Origin: Rhizobium sp. BK196
Lineage (GTDB): Bacteria; Pseudomonadota; Alphaproteobacteria; Rhizobiales; Rhizobiaceae
DNA: 64,000 nt
Assembly (NCBI RefSeq): GCF_014193255.1
Contig: NZ_JACHZB010000001.1
Span: 1,024,018-1,088,017, forward strand
Direction of reading: 5' to 3'
The notes beneath the pieces are model-generated. The model was given only the letters and a program-made list of their open reading frames with translations. It made no database searches and was not told the origin of the DNA. A program made the position numbers and the translations under genes. Positions 24,691 to 34,904 of the stretch are shown here, piece after piece. Position 1 is the stretch's first letter. Each line of letters begins with the position of its first letter.

Positions 24691-26430
24691 TCAGTGGCTG
24701 TCCTTGCCGACAGCACTGCCGCGGCATCCCTTAAGGAAGTCAAGGTCGGCGCCGGTATCGGCCCCTTCGACATGCTGCTGATGCAGGAAGGCATAGCCCG
24801 AGGTCGGCAGGTCGTGGTTCGGCTGCCATTCGGCCAGACGCTTCGCCAGTTCCTCTTCGGAAATGTCGAGATGCAGGCGGCGGTTCGGCACGTCGAGCTC
24901 GATCATGTCGCCGTTCCTGACGACCGCGAGCGGGCCGCCGACAGCGGCTTCCGGCGAGGTGTGGAGTACGACTGTGCCGTAGGCGGTGCCGGACATGCGG
25001 GCGTCGGAAATGCGCACCATGTCGGTGATGCCCTTCTTGAGCACCTTCGGCGGCAGACCCATGTTGCCGACCTCGGCCATGCCCGGATAGCCCTTCGGCC
25101 CACAGTTCTTCATGACCATGACGCAGTTTTCGTCGATGTCGAGGCTGTCATCGTTGATCTTGGCCTTGTAGTCGTCGATATCCTCGAACACGACTGCTCT
25201 GCCCCGGTGCACCATCAGATGCGGCGAAGCAGCCGACGGCTTCAAGACTGCGCCCTTCGGGGCGAGGTTGCCGCGCACCACGACGATGCCGCCCGATTGC
25301 GTCAGCGCCTTTTCGGCCGGCAGGATGACGTCCTCGTTCCAGTTGACCACATCCTTGACTTCGTCCCAGACGGTTTCGCCCGACACCGTCAGCGCATCCT
25401 TGTGCAGCAGGCCGGCCTCGCCGAGGCGCTTCAGCACGACGGGGAGGCCGCCGGCATAGAAGAACTCTTCCATCAGGTACTTGCCCGACGGCATCAGGTT
25501 GACGATCGTCGGAACGTCACGGCCGCAACGGTCCCAGTCGTCGAGCGTCAGATCGATGCCGACGCGGCCGGCAATTGCCAGCAGGTGGATGACGGCATTG
25601 GTCGAACCGCCGATCGCCGCATTGGTGCGGATGGCGTTTTCGAAAGCCTGCTTCGTCAGGATATCGGAAGGCTTCAGGTCGTCCTTGACCATCTGCACGA
25701 TGCGGCGGCCGGTCAGCTGCGCCATGACCTTGCGGCGGGAATCGACGCCCGGGATTGCTGCGTTGCCTGACAGCGCCATGCCGAGCGCTTCAGCCATCGA
25801 CGCCATGGTGGAGGCGGTACCCATCGTGTTGCAGGTGCCGGACGAACGGCTCATCGAAGCTTCCGCCTCGAGGAACTCGGCCTGCGTCATCTCGCCGGCC
25901 TTCACCATTTCGGAGAATTTCCACAGATGCGTGCCGGAGCCGACGCGCTCGCCGCGGAAATAACCGTTCAGCATCGGACCGCCGGTGACGACGATCGACG
26001 GCAGGTCGGTGGAGGCAGCACCCATCAAGAGCGACGGCGTGGTCTTGTCGCAGCCGACGAGCAGCACACAGCCGTCCATCGGCTGGCCGCGTATCGCTTC
26101 TTCGACCGCGAGAGCGGCAAGGTTGCGGTACATCATCGCGGTCGGGCGGAAGGTGTTCTCGGATGCCGAGAAAACAGGCACTTCGAGCGGGAAGCCGCCG
26201 GCCTCCCAGACACCGGCCTTCACCTTCTCGGCGAGCTCGCGCAGGTGGCCGTTGCACGGCGTCATGTCCGACCACGTGTTGAGGATGCCGATAACCGGGC
26301 GGCCGTCGAACAGGTCGTGCGGATATCCCTGGTTCTTGAGCCAGCCGCGGTGGTAGATCACGTCACGGCTCGTGCCGCCGTACCATTCCTGCGACCTCAG
26401 CTTACGCGGCCATTCTGCTTTCTTCTTCAT
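24691..26430 (-). CDS. araC: L-arabinonate dehydratase (IlvD/EDD family)
   Basis: A 579-residue Fe-S dehydratase that converts L-arabinonate to 2-keto-3-deoxy-L-arabinonate. The three cluster cysteines are at 59 (TPCNGH), 127 (VGCDKTTP) and 200 (SGTCNTMG), the positions reported for the R. leguminosarum enzyme, and the sequence reads very like it. The C-terminal ISDARMSGTAYGTVVLH contains the conserved active-site Ser. Related enzymes also accept D-fuconate or D-galactonate. It is the last gene of the chvE-gguABC sugar cluster, which supports the sugar-acid role over valine biosynthesis. Confidence 0.9.
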   Translation of the reverse strand: MKKKAEWPRKLRSQEWYGGTSRDVIYHRGWLKNQGYPHDLFDGRPVIGILNTWSDMTPCNGHLRELAEKVKAGVWEAGGFPLEVPVFSASENTFRPTAMMYRNLAALAVEEAIRGQPMDGCVLLVGCDKTTPSLLMGAASTDLPSIVVTGGPMLNGYFRGERVGSGTHLWKFSEMVKAGEMTQAEFLEAEASMSRSSGTCNTMGTASTMASMAEALGMALSGNAAIPGVDSRRKVMAQLTGRRIVQMVKDDLKPSDILTKQAFENAIRTNAAIGGSTNAVIHLLAIAGRVGIDLTLDDWDRCGRDVPTIVNLMPSGKYLMEEFFYAGGLPVVLKRLGEAGLLHKDALTVSGETVWDEVKDVVNWNEDVILPAEKALTQSGGIVVVRGNLAPKGAVLKPSAASPHLMVHRGRAVVFEDIDDYKAKINDDSLDIDENCVMVMKNCGPKGYPGMAEVGNMGLPPKVLKKGITDMVRISDARMSGTAYGTVVLHTSPEAAVGGPLAVVRNGDMIELDVPNRRLHLDISEEELAKRLAEWQPNHDLPTSGYAFLHQQHVEGADTGADLDFLKGCRGSAVGKDSH

Positions 26431-26492
26431 AATCTCTGTCCTTCAGGATATCCCCTGATCGCCTCGTACGATCAGGGCTATCGCGCTTCGTC

Positions 26493-27926
26493 TCAGGCCA
26501 GCGTGTAGGCCGTCTTGACGGTTGTGTAGAATTCGGCGGCGTACTTGCCCTGCTCGCGCGGGCCGTAGGACGAGCCCTTGCGGCCGCCGAAAGGAACGTG
26601 GAAATCGACGCCGGCGGTCGGCAGGTTGACCATCACCATGCCGGCCTCGGAGTTGCGCTTGAAATGTGTCGCGTGTTTCAGGCTGGTCGTGGCAATGCCC
26701 GAGGACAGGCCGAACGGCGTGTCGTTGGCCGTTGCCAGCGCCTCGTCGTAATCCTTGACCCGGATGACGGAAACGACAGGTCCGAAGATCTCTTCGCGCG
26801 AGATGCGCATCTGATTGGTCGCGTCGGTAAACAGTGTCGGCTGCAGATAGAAACCGGGCGTGTCGCGGGAGATCACCTCGCCGCCGAAGGCGAGCTTGGC
26901 GCCCTCCTTCTTGCCGATCTCGATATAGTCAGTGTCGGTCTTCAGCTGCCGCTCGTCGACAACAGGGCCGATATGGGTGCCTGCCTTCAGAGCGTTGTCG
27001 ACGACGAGCGTCTTCAGCTTTTCCGTGAGCGCGGCGACGAACTTGTCGTGGATGCCCTCGGTGACGATCAGCCGCGACGATGCCGTGCAGCGCTGGCCGG
27101 TGGAGAAGAAGCCGGAATTGGCGGCCGCCTCGACGGCGACATTGAGATCGGCGTCATCAAGCACGACCATCGGGTTCTTGCCGCCCATTTCGAGCTGGAA
27201 CTTGCGGTTATGCTCGACGGAGGCGGCGGCGACGCGTTTTCCCGTACCGGTGGAGCCGGTAAAGGTGATGCCGGCAACATCCGGGCTGTCGAGTATCGTC
27301 TGGCCGACGATCGAGCCCTTGCCCATGACGAGGTTCAGCACGCCCTTCGGCAAGCCGGCGCGATGCAGGATATCGACGATCGCCCAGGAACAGGCAGGCA
27401 CCAGCTCGGCCGGTTTGAAGACGACCGTGTTGCCGTAGCAGAGCGCCGGCGCGATCTTCCAGGCGGGAATGGCGATCGGAAAATTCCAGGGCGTGATGAT
27501 GCCGATGACGCCGAGCCCCTCGCGGGTGATCTCGACCCCGATGTTCGGGCGCACGGACGGAATGACTTCGCCCGCCAGGCGCAGCGCCTCGCCGGCGAAG
27601 AATTCGAATATCTGCGAAGCGCGGATCGTTTCGCCGATCGCCTCAGGCAGCGTCTTGCCTTCTTCACGCGCAAGCAGAGCGCCAAGCTCGTCCTTGCGCG
27701 CCATGATTTCGTCGCCGGCCTTCTTCAGGATGACATGCCGTTCCCAGATGCCGGAACGCGACCAGGCCGGAAAGGCAGCCTTGGCGGCAGCGATCGCCGC
27801 CTTGGTATCGTCGACGCTCGCCTGAGCATAGAGGCCGACGACCTCGTTCGTATCGGACGGGTTGATGTTCTCGACGCCATTTGCGCCGGTCCATTCGCCG
27901 GCGATGAGATTCTGATGGACGGTCAT
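26493..27926 (-). CDS. Aldehyde dehydrogenase, probable 2-oxoglutarate semialdehyde dehydrogenase
   Basis: A 477-residue NAD(P)-dependent aldehyde dehydrogenase. Catalytic motifs are intact: LEMGGKNPMVVLDDADL (Glu) and GFFSTGQRCTASSRL (Cys); the cofactor site contains FTGSTGTGKRV. In the non-phosphorylative arabinose pathway this enzyme (AraE) oxidises 2-oxoglutarate semialdehyde to 2-oxoglutarate, and its position between gguC and araC supports that. ATG at 27926 was chosen for the upstream AAGG; a start at 27992 would add 22 unrelated residues. Confidence 0.85.
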   Translation of the reverse strand: MTVHQNLIAGEWTGANGVENINPSDTNEVVGLYAQASVDDTKAAIAAAKAAFPAWSRSGIWERHVILKKAGDEIMARKDELGALLAREEGKTLPEAIGETIRASQIFEFFAGEALRLAGEVIPSVRPNIGVEITREGLGVIGIITPWNFPIAIPAWKIAPALCYGNTVVFKPAELVPACSWAIVDILHRAGLPKGVLNLVMGKGSIVGQTILDSPDVAGITFTGSTGTGKRVAAASVEHNRKFQLEMGGKNPMVVLDDADLNVAVEAAANSGFFSTGQRCTASSRLIVTEGIHDKFVAALTEKLKTLVVDNALKAGTHIGPVVDERQLKTDTDYIEIGKKEGAKLAFGGEVISRDTPGFYLQPTLFTDATNQMRISREEIFGPVVSVIRVKDYDEALATANDTPFGLSSGIATTSLKHATHFKRNSEAGMVMVNLPTAGVDFHVPFGGRKGSSYGPREQGKYAAEFYTTVKTAYTLA

Positions 27927-28000
27927 GGCCTTGGAGCCTCCTCTATGACAAATGACCGGCGGCTTTCCTGGCGGCCGGCCCCTTGAGATCACAGTTGAAA

Positions 28001-29005
28001 TCAGAGCTGCTTGACGGCGATCTCTTCTTCGGCAGCAACCTTCAGCGGGTTGCGCAGCGCCAGGCCGAAATCGGCGACCTCGATTTCAAAGACATCGCCC
28101 TCTTCCGCCTTGATGCCATCGGCAAAGGAAAGCGTCGCCGTACCGAACATGTGGACGTGAACGTCGCCGGGCACGCGGAACAGGCCATACTTGAAATGGT
28201 GGTATTCGAGATTGGCGAAAGTGTGGGACATGTTCGCCTCGCCGGACAGGAACGGCTTCTCGAAGATCACCTTGTCGCCGCGCTTGATGCGCGATGTGCC
28301 GCGGATATCCTCGGGCGCCGCGCCGATGCGGATTTCCGGGCCGAAGCTTGCCGGGCGCAGCTTGGAATGGGCGAGGAAGAGATAGTTGATCCGCTCGGTG
28401 ACGTGGTCGGAAAACTCGTTCGACAGGGCAAAGCCGATGCGGAACGGCGTACCGTCCTTGGCGATGACGTAGATGCCGGCCATTTCCGGCTCCTCGCCGC
28501 CGTCGAGCGCGAAAGACGGCGAAACGAGCGGCGCGCCCGGAGCAGCAGCACCATAGCCGTTGCCCTTGTAGAACCATTCGGGCTGCACGCCCTTCTGGCC
28601 GGCAGCCGGCTTGCCGCCTTCGAGGCCCATTTTGAACATCTTCATGGAGTCGGTCAGCGTTTCCTCCGCCGCCTCTGATGTCTTCTTGTGCATGGAATCG
28701 CGCGTTGCAGCTGATCCCAGATGCGTCAGGCCCGTACCGGTCAGATGCAGGTGTGCTGCATCCGGATGCGTGATCGGCGGCAGGAAGCGGCCATCCGCAT
28801 ACGCCTTTTCCAGATCGACGGTTTCGCCGTATCCATGAGCCTCGATAACGGAGACGAGGGACTTGCCGCCATTTGCGGCTTCCATCGCCAGAGCATAGAC
28901 GCTTTCAGCGCCTTTGACTGCCTTGGCGGCAGCACCCGGTTCGCGCACGGCGACGATGATCTCTCCGCTTGCGCCCTTGATCTGCGAGATAAGCACGGTC
29001 TTCAT
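28001..29005 (-). CDS. gguC: GguC family protein (AraD1-type, FAH superfamily)
   Basis: A 334-residue protein of the GguC family, related to fumarylacetoacetate hydrolases. Recognisable stretches are THPDAAHLHLTGTGLTHLGS, PEWFYKGNG, PEMAGIYVIAKDGTPFRIGF and GDVHVHMFGTATLSFADG. The family always accompanies gguAB and chvE; here it also lies beside a dehydratase and an aldehyde dehydrogenase, so it is a good candidate for the missing step, dehydration of 2-keto-3-deoxy-L-arabinonate to 2-oxoglutarate semialdehyde. That function is inferred. ATG at 29005 (MKTVLISQIKG) is preceded directly by AAAGG, an unusually tight spacing. Confidence 0.85.
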   Translation of the reverse strand: MKTVLISQIKGASGEIIVAVREPGAAAKAVKGAESVYALAMEAANGGKSLVSVIEAHGYGETVDLEKAYADGRFLPPITHPDAAHLHLTGTGLTHLGSAATRDSMHKKTSEAAEETLTDSMKMFKMGLEGGKPAAGQKGVQPEWFYKGNGYGAAAPGAPLVSPSFALDGGEEPEMAGIYVIAKDGTPFRIGFALSNEFSDHVTERINYLFLAHSKLRPASFGPEIRIGAAPEDIRGTSRIKRGDKVIFEKPFLSGEANMSHTFANLEYHHFKYGLFRVPGDVHVHMFGTATLSFADGIKAEEGDVFEIEVADFGLALRNPLKVAAEEEIAVKQL

Positions 29006-29102
29006 CCTTTCGTTTGGCGATGGCAAAGCTTCGCCGCTCCGGCTCCATCCGGAGCCGGAATTCAATTTTCATGTGACTGCGATACTGGGGTCGAGCCTGA
29101 AC

Positions 29103-30314
29103 TCAGCCCTTGTTCTTGTTGTAGACGTCGAAGAACACGGCGGCGAGCAGCACCGCACCCTTGACCATCTGCTGGGAGTCGGTGCCAAGGCCGTGGATCG
29201 ACATGCCGTTGTTCATGATGCCCATGATCAGAGCGCCAATGACAGCGCCGGTCACTTTGCCGACGCCGCCCTGCGCAGACGCGCCGCCGATGAAGCAGGC
29301 TGCGATCACGTCAAGCTCGAGACCGAAGCCGCCCTTGGCCGTTGCCGAGTTGAGACGCAGCGCAACGATCAGACCGGCCAGACCGGCAAGCAGACCCATA
29401 TTTGCAAAGGTCAGGAACGTCAGCCTTTCGGTGTTGATACCGGAGAGCTTCGTCGCCTTCTCATTGCCGCCCATCGCATAGATGCGGCGGCCGATCGTCG
29501 TGCGGCGCGTAATGAACGCATAGGCGGCGACCAGGAACAGCATCACGACGAGGACGTTCGGGAAGCCGCGATAGATCGATAGCTGATAGCCGAGCGCCAG
29601 GATGGCGATGGTGACGATGGCGTTCTGGGCAAGGAAGAAGCCGAGTGGCTCGACATCGTTGCCATGCTTCTCATTCGACAGGCGCTTGCGCCATGCCAGG
29701 TAGAAGAGGGCTACGGCGCCGACGACGGTCAGGATGATCGAGGTCGAATTGATGCCGCCCATATCGAAAAGGTTCGGCAGGAAACCGATACTGATCAGCT
29801 GGAAAGCCGGCGGGAAAGGACCGATGCTCGTGCCGGTTCCCGATGCCGTCATCACGAACAGCGTCAGGCCGCGGAAGACCAGCATGCCGGCGAGCGTAAC
29901 GATGAAGGACGGAATCTTGTGATAGGCGACGAAATAGCCCTGGATGCCGCCGACAAGCGCGCCAAGAGCAAGACAGACGATACCTGCCAGCACATAATTG
30001 GTGTGCCACTGCACCGTCATCACGCCGGCGATGGCGCCGATGAAGCCGACGACGGATCCGACTGAAAGATCGATATGACCGGCGACGATCACCAGCAGCA
30101 TACCGAGCGCCATGATGACGATGAACGAGTTCTGCAGAATGATGTTCGTCAGGTTGAGCGGCTTGAAGAGAACACCGCCGGTCGAGAACTGGAAGAACAC
30201 CATGATCGCGATGAGCGCGATGAACATGCCATATTCGCGGATGTTGCCACGAACATAGTCTCCGATGGAGACGACACGCCCCTGCTCGGCGATGGGTTGA
30301 TTGATCGGCGTCAT
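29103..30314 (-). CDS. gguB: Sugar ABC transporter permease GguB
   Basis: A 403-residue inner-membrane permease of the ribose/xylose (RbsC/XylH) family with about ten membrane segments. Typical signatures are [53 protein letters not shown] and [22 protein letters not shown]. It forms the membrane pore with the GguA ATPase and receives sugar from ChvE. The ATG overlaps the gguA stop by 4 bases (ATGA). Confidence 0.92.
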   Translation of the reverse strand: MTPINQPIAEQGRVVSIGDYVRGNIREYGMFIALIAIMVFFQFSTGGVLFKPLNLTNIILQNSFIVIMALGMLLVIVAGHIDLSVGSVVGFIGAIAGVMTVQWHTNYVLAGIVCLALGALVGGIQGYFVAYHKIPSFIVTLAGMLVFRGLTLFVMTASGTGTSIGPFPPAFQLISIGFLPNLFDMGGINSTSIILTVVGAVALFYLAWRKRLSNEKHGNDVEPLGFFLAQNAIVTIAILALGYQLSIYRGFPNVLVVMLFLVAAYAFITRRTTIGRRIYAMGGNEKATKLSGINTERLTFLTFANMGLLAGLAGLIVALRLNSATAKGGFGLELDVIAACFIGGASAQGGVGKVTGAVIGALIMGIMNNGMSIHGLGTDSQQMVKGAVLLAAVFFDVYNKNKG

Positions 30315-31849
30315 TGTTTCTTCTCCCCTGAGCGCATGATAGCGCGCATGATGGTTTCCTGGCTTGCTTCTCCCTTCGGCAGTTCAGCGACGAGGCGTCC
30401 TTCGTTCATCACGTAGATGCGGTCACAAGTGCCAAGCAGTTCGGGCATTTCCGATGAGATCATCAGAACGCCCTTTCCATCGGCGGCAAGCTGGTTGATG
30501 ATAGTATAGATTTCGTATTTTGCGCCAACGTCGATGCCGCGCGTCGGCTCATCCAGGATCAGAACATCAGGATCGGAAAACAGCCATTTCGACAGAACCA
30601 CCTTCTGCTGGTTCCCGCCGGAAAGATTGACCGCTTCCTGAAAGATGCTGGAGGAACGGATGCGCAGCTTCGAGCGATAGTCGGTCGCGACCCGTGATTC
30701 CTTGACGCTGTCGATAACGGAGGCATTCGACACCGCCTGCAGATTGGCGAGCGTCGTGTTGTGAACGATCGTCTCGCCCAGCACGAGGCCGAGATGTTTG
30801 CGGTCTTCCGTCACATAGGCGAGACCGGCGTCGATCGCCTTGCGCACGGTTGACGTATCGACCTTCTTGCCGCCGACGAAAACGTCGCCGCTGATCTTGT
30901 GACCGTAGGTCTTGCCGAAGACGCTCATGGCGAACTCGGTGCGGCCGGCGCCCATCAGCCCGGCGATGCCGACAACCTCGCCCTTGCGGACATTCAGGTT
31001 GATGTCGTGCAGGACCTGGCGGTCACGGTGCTGCTGGTGGAAGGCATTCCAGTTCTTGACTTCGAAGATCGTCTCGCCGATCGGCACCGAACGCGGCGGA
31101 TAGCGGTCTTCGAGATCGCGGCCCACCATGTTCTTGATGATGATGTCTTCGCTGATCTCGTCCTTGTGACAGTCGAGCGTCTTGACGGTCATGCCGTCGC
31201 GCAGGACCGTGATCTGGTCCGCGACCTTGCGGATCTCGTTCAGCTTGTGGGAAATGATGATCGAGGTGATGCCCTGCTTGCGGAACTCCATCAAGAGGGT
31301 CAGCAGAGCGTCGGAATCTCTTTCGTTGAGCGAGGCGGTGGGCTCGTCGAGGATGAGCAGCTTGACGCTCTTCGACAGCGCCTTGGCGATCTCGACGAGC
31401 TGCTGCTTGCCGACGCCGATGTCGGTGACGAGCGTGTTCGGAGATTCCTGCAGCCCCACCTTCTTGAGCAATTGCTTCGTGCGGTTGAAGGTTTCGTCCC
31501 AGCTGATGACGCCGTTCTTGGCGTTTTCGTTGCCGAGGAAGATGTTTTCCCCGATCGACAGCAGGGGCACGAGCGCAAGCTCCTGGTGGATGATGACGAT
31601 ACCGATTTCTTCGGAATCCTTCAGAACCTTGAAGTGGCGCGTCTCGCCTTCATAGACGATGTCGCCTTCATAGCTCCCGGTCGGGTAGACGCCTGATAGC
31701 ACTTTCATCAGGGTCGATTTTCCGGCCCCGTTTTCGCCTACCAACGCGTGAATCTCACCCTTGCGAACCCTGAGGTTCACGTTCTCCAGAGCCTTGACGC
31801 CCGGGAACGTCTTGGTGATGCTCCGCATTTCGAGGATGGTGTTGTCCAT
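30311..31849 (-). CDS. gguA: Sugar ABC transporter ATP-binding protein GguA
   Basis: A 512-residue double-ATPase of the RbsA/XylG type. The first half has Walker [10 protein letters not shown] and Walker [12 protein letters not shown]; the second half has a degenerate Walker A ([16 protein letters not shown]), the signature [15 protein letters not shown] and [12 protein letters not shown]. The degenerate second site is normal in this class. ATG at 31849 has a GGAAA site upstream. It is separated from chvE by a strong hairpin and overlaps gguB. Confidence 0.93.
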   Translation of the reverse strand: MDNTILEMRSITKTFPGVKALENVNLRVRKGEIHALVGENGAGKSTLMKVLSGVYPTGSYEGDIVYEGETRHFKVLKDSEEIGIVIIHQELALVPLLSIGENIFLGNENAKNGVISWDETFNRTKQLLKKVGLQESPNTLVTDIGVGKQQLVEIAKALSKSVKLLILDEPTASLNERDSDALLTLLMEFRKQGITSIIISHKLNEIRKVADQITVLRDGMTVKTLDCHKDEISEDIIIKNMVGRDLEDRYPPRSVPIGETIFEVKNWNAFHQQHRDRQVLHDINLNVRKGEVVGIAGLMGAGRTEFAMSVFGKTYGHKISGDVFVGGKKVDTSTVRKAIDAGLAYVTEDRKHLGLVLGETIVHNTTLANLQAVSNASVIDSVKESRVATDYRSKLRIRSSSIFQEAVNLSGGNQQKVVLSKWLFSDPDVLILDEPTRGIDVGAKYEIYTIINQLAADGKGVLMISSEMPELLGTCDRIYVMNEGRLVAELPKGEASQETIMRAIMRSGEKKQ

Positions 31850-31904
31850 AGTCAAATTTCCAGCGCCTGCAGCCACAAAACGACCGGGCGATCATAAAAT
31901 TGAA

Positions 31905-31933
31905 GGCCGGAACCCGCAAGCGCGGGCTCCGGC
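31905..31933 (-). terminator. Intercistronic hairpin between chvE and gguA
   Basis: GGCCGGAACCCGC and GCGGGCTCCGGCC pair around the loop AAGC with one mismatch. On the minus strand it lies 13 bases after the chvE stop and is followed by a weak T-rich stretch (ttcaatttt). It may terminate part of the transcripts or stabilise chvE mRNA, so that binding protein is made in excess over the transporter. Confidence 0.65.
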
Positions 31934-31945
31934 CTCCTGTTCAAC

Positions 31946-33010
31946 TTACTTCAGCTTGTCTTCGGTGTAGTAACCGCTGTCGACGAGGATCTGCTTGTAG
32001 TTGGTCTTGTCGACGGCAACCGGCTTCAGCAGATAGGACGGAACGACCTTGACGCCGTTGTCGTAGGTCTTCGTGTCGTTGACCTCGGGTTCCTTGCCGG
32101 ACATGACGGCATCGACCATGGCAACAGTGACCTTGGCGAGTTCGCGGGTGTCCTTGAAGATCGTCGAGTGCTGTTCGCCAGCGATGATCGACTTGACCGA
32201 CGGGATTTCAGCGTCCTGACCGGTGACGATCGGGAGCGGCTGAGCAGCCGTGCCGTAACCGACGCCCTTCAGCGACGAGATGATGCCGATCGAGAGACCG
32301 TCATAGGGAGACAGGACGGCATCGACCTTGGCGTCGGTGTAGTTGGCCGAGAGCAGGTTGTCCATGCGGGCCTGGGCCGTTGCCGGATCCCAGCGCAGCG
32401 TGCCGACCTTGTCCATGCCGGTCTGGCCGGACTTCACGACGAGCTTGCCCGAGTCGATGTAGGGCTGCAGGACGGACATTGCGCCATCATAGAAGAAGAA
32501 GGCGTTGTTGTCGTCAGGCGAACCGCCGAAGAGTTCGATATTGAACGGACCCTTGCCATCCTTGAGGCCGAGGCCGTCGACGATGGAGTTTGCCTGCAGA
32601 ACGCCGACCTGGAAGTTGTCGAAGGTGGCGTAGTAGTCGACATTGGCCGAGTCACGGATCAGGCGGTCGTAAGCGATGACCTTGATGCCTGCATCGTGGG
32701 CCTTCTGGAGAACGTCCGAAAGGGTCGTGCCGTCGATCGAAGCGATGACGAGAACCTTGGCGCCCTTCGTGACCATGTTTTCGATCTGCGAAAGCTGGTT
32801 CGGAATGTCGTCGTCTGCATACTGCAGGTCGGTCTGGTAACCGGCGGCCTGAAGCTGCTTGACGATGTTGTTGCCGTCGTCGATCCAGCGGGCCGAAGCC
32901 TTCGTCGGCATTGCGATGCCGACAGTGCCCTTGTCCGCTGCCATAGCCGGCACAACGAACGAAGCGACGCCGAAGGCAGCCGCTGCCATCAATGAGATAA
33001 TGGATTTCAT
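31946..33010 (-). CDS. chvE: Periplasmic sugar-binding protein ChvE
   Basis: A 354-residue periplasmic binding protein. A signal peptide ([20 protein letters not shown] ending AMAA) is followed by [20 protein letters not shown] and a full type-I binding protein fold ([41 protein letters not shown]). In Agrobacterium ChvE binds galactose, arabinose, glucose and related sugars and also signals to VirA; in Rhizobium the transport role is expected. It is divergent from gbpR, its known LysR regulator. GGGAGAG precedes the ATG. Confidence 0.93.
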   Translation of the reverse strand: MKSIISLMAAAAFGVASFVVPAMAADKGTVGIAMPTKASARWIDDGNNIVKQLQAAGYQTDLQYADDDIPNQLSQIENMVTKGAKVLVIASIDGTTLSDVLQKAHDAGIKVIAYDRLIRDSANVDYYATFDNFQVGVLQANSIVDGLGLKDGKGPFNIELFGGSPDDNNAFFFYDGAMSVLQPYIDSGKLVVKSGQTGMDKVGTLRWDPATAQARMDNLLSANYTDAKVDAVLSPYDGLSIGIISSLKGVGYGTAAQPLPIVTGQDAEIPSVKSIIAGEQHSTIFKDTRELAKVTVAMVDAVMSGKEPEVNDTKTYDNGVKVVPSYLLKPVAVDKTNYKQILVDSGYYTEDKLK

Positions 33011-33281
33011 TTCTCTCTCCCTTGTTAATAAAGCAGCGGACGAAAAATCGCCCGCCCCGAAACTGTGGCAGGTTCCGTATTGGATAGTTACTTCAGATGG
33101 TGAGAAACGAAGTAGGTCTCCTCCACGATCTCACACGTGTTGAGTGCCAACCAGCACACGGCGGCAAACTGGTATGGATTCCTATAACTGTCAAATAGAA
33201 TAACTGGTAATGTGCATAACAATTTTGGTATATCGTTAAAAAGTATTACTTTTGATGGAGCGCAGTGGGGAGGCTGCAACC
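33011..33281. promoter_or_regulatory. Divergent chvE / gbpR control region
   Basis: This region of about 270 bases lies between divergent chvE and gbpR and must hold both promoters and the GbpR binding sites. The AT-rich stretch 33190-33255, with ATAACTGGTAATGTGCATAAC and several T-N11-A patterns, is the likely operator and promoter zone, but I cannot define a single site. Confidence 0.5.
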
Positions 33282-34292
33282 ATGACGATCATCCCGGAGC
33301 CATTTTCATTGGAACATGTCGACATCAACAGCGACAATTTTGGCGATGACGGCCTGTTGCGGGCAGGACTTAAGCTGAATCACCTGCGGATGATCGTCGC
33401 AATCGAAGATAGCGGGCAAATTTCGGCCGCGGCCGAAGTGCTGAACATATCCCAGCCCGCAGCGTCGCGAATGCTGTCGGATATGGAATCGATCATGAAG
33501 ACGCCGCTCTATGAGCGGGTGGCCCGCGGCGTGGTGCTCACCACCTTCGGCGAAGCGCTCGCCAGGCGCGCGCGCAAGATCCTGCTGGAGCTTCGCGAGG
33601 CGAGCCGCGAGATCGGCGAATTGAAGAGCGGCAAGGGCGGCTCGGTCTTCATCGGCGCGGTCACCGCACCCGCCATGAGCCTCGTCGTTCCCGCCATCAA
33701 CACGGTGCGCAAGACCTTTCCCGGCATCGAGGTCAACATCCAGGTCGAGACCAGCAACGTGCTGGCGCGCGAACTTCTCGCCGCCCGCCACGACTTCATC
33801 ATCAGCCGCATTCCTGACGACCTGAACCCGCGTCCTTTCCAGGTGCGCGAGATCGGCGTCGAGAAAGCCTGCCTGATCGTGCGCAGCCGCCATCCCCTCC
33901 TGAAGAAGAGGAGCCCGAGCAGCCTGTCGGAGATCAAGGACTATGACTGGGTGTTCCAGCCGCCCGGCACGCTGCTGCGCCGCACGATCGAGGATATCTT
34001 CCTGTCGCGCGCCGTTCCGCTTCCGGGAAACATCGTCAACACCTCCTCGCTGCTGCTCACCTGCGCGATCATCTGCGAGACGGATGCAATCGCCCCCGTC
34101 GCCGTCGATGTCGCCCAGTTTCTCGCCTCGCAGAGTTCGAAAGCATCCGAAGTGCGCATCCTGCCGATCGATTTCGAGATCAACGTCAAGCCCTACAGCC
34201 TGATCACCGTCCGCGAACGTGCCCTGCCGCCGAGCGCGCGACTGCTCTACGACCTCATTCTGGCAGAGAGCGTCCGACAGGCCTCCGTCTAA
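33282..34292 (+). CDS. gbpR: LysR-family regulator GbpR
   Basis: A 336-residue LysR-type activator. The N-terminal helix-turn-helix reads LNHLRMIVAIEDSGQISAAA then EVLNISQPAASRMLSDMES; the rest is a substrate-binding domain (GSVFIGAVTAPAMSLVVPAI). Divergent placement from chvE matches GbpR (galactose-binding protein regulator) of Agrobacterium and Azospirillum, which activates chvE in response to sugars. ATG at 33282 follows GGGGAGG. Confidence 0.9.
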   Translation: MTIIPEPFSLEHVDINSDNFGDDGLLRAGLKLNHLRMIVAIEDSGQISAAAEVLNISQPAASRMLSDMESIMKTPLYERVARGVVLTTFGEALARRARKILLELREASREIGELKSGKGGSVFIGAVTAPAMSLVVPAINTVRKTFPGIEVNIQVETSNVLARELLAARHDFIISRIPDDLNPRPFQVREIGVEKACLIVRSRHPLLKKRSPSSLSEIKDYDWVFQPPGTLLRRTIEDIFLSRAVPLPGNIVNTSSLLLTCAIICETDAIAPVAVDVAQFLASQSSKASEVRILPIDFEINVKPYSLITVRERALPPSARLLYDLILAESVRQASV

Positions 34293-34361
34293 ATCCGGTA
34301 TCGAAATCAAGCCCGACGCCAACTTGGCGCCGTTTAATGCGCCGCTCGCAAAGGAAGGCGC

Positions 34362-34826
34362 ATGCTATTCGCACAATCGATATTCCAATCCGTTCTTGAA
34401 CGGCTCAAGGCGGAAGACGAAGCCGCCGGCGAAGCGGAAGAGCCGGCCGCCCACCGCGTCCACGGCTTTTCGACCGGCCTTGCCTTCGACGTGATGGAGG
34501 GCGTTTCGGCTACCTCGCAGCGGGTGGGCGAAGCCTATTTCGACAATCTCGCTCCCGAACCTGCGGGTAAGGAGGCTCTTCCGGCAGCACCCGAGCCGGA
34601 ACCGATCATGCCCGAACACCTGGCGCGGGTGGCGCCGGAAGAGATTGCCGCCGAACTGTCGATTTCATCCGCCGATACGCTACAGACGCTGAGCGAGAAG
34701 CGGCGGGCCTTCGCCAAGGCCAATCACCCCGATGGCGTCGCCCAGCCCTTCCGCGACCAGGCAAACAAGCGCATGACGATCGCCAATCTGCTGATCGACG
34801 AGGCGATGCGGCGGCTGCCGCGATAA
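34362..34826 (+). CDS. J-domain-like protein
   Basis: A 154-residue protein whose last 60 residues (SADTLQTLSEKRRAFAKANH then PDGVAQPF...MTIANLLIDEAMRRL) resemble a DnaJ J-domain, including the HPD tripeptide. The N-terminal part is acidic, Pro-rich and probably disordered. Rhizobial genomes often carry such proteins; they may stimulate DnaK, but this is untested. A ribosome site GGAAGG precedes ATG at 34362. It stands alone after gbpR. Confidence 0.65.
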   Translation: MLFAQSIFQSVLERLKAEDEAAGEAEEPAAHRVHGFSTGLAFDVMEGVSATSQRVGEAYFDNLAPEPAGKEALPAAPEPEPIMPEHLARVAPEEIAAELSISSADTLQTLSEKRRAFAKANHPDGVAQPFRDQANKRMTIANLLIDEAMRRLPR

Positions 34827-34873
34827 AGCATGTCGCGCAAAAGCGCATGGCGTTTGGCATGCGCAAAGCAAGG

Positions 34874-34904
34874 AATCGAAGCGCGGCGAAGAGACGCTTC
34901 GATT
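34874..34904. terminator. Hairpin between convergent genes
   Basis: AATCGAAGCG (34874-34883) and CGCTTCGATT (34895-34904) form a perfect 10-base stem that reaches into the stop codon of the minus-strand gene. The preceding bases (34827-34870, AAAGCATGTCGCGCAAAAG...) resemble a common Rhizobium intergenic repeat. Confidence 0.5.

Noticed and set aside
24691..26430. Alternative call as ilvD (branched-chain amino acid dehydratase)
   Set aside because: The Cys positions 59/127/200, the overall reading and the chvE-gguABC-aldehyde dehydrogenase context favour a sugar-acid dehydratase.
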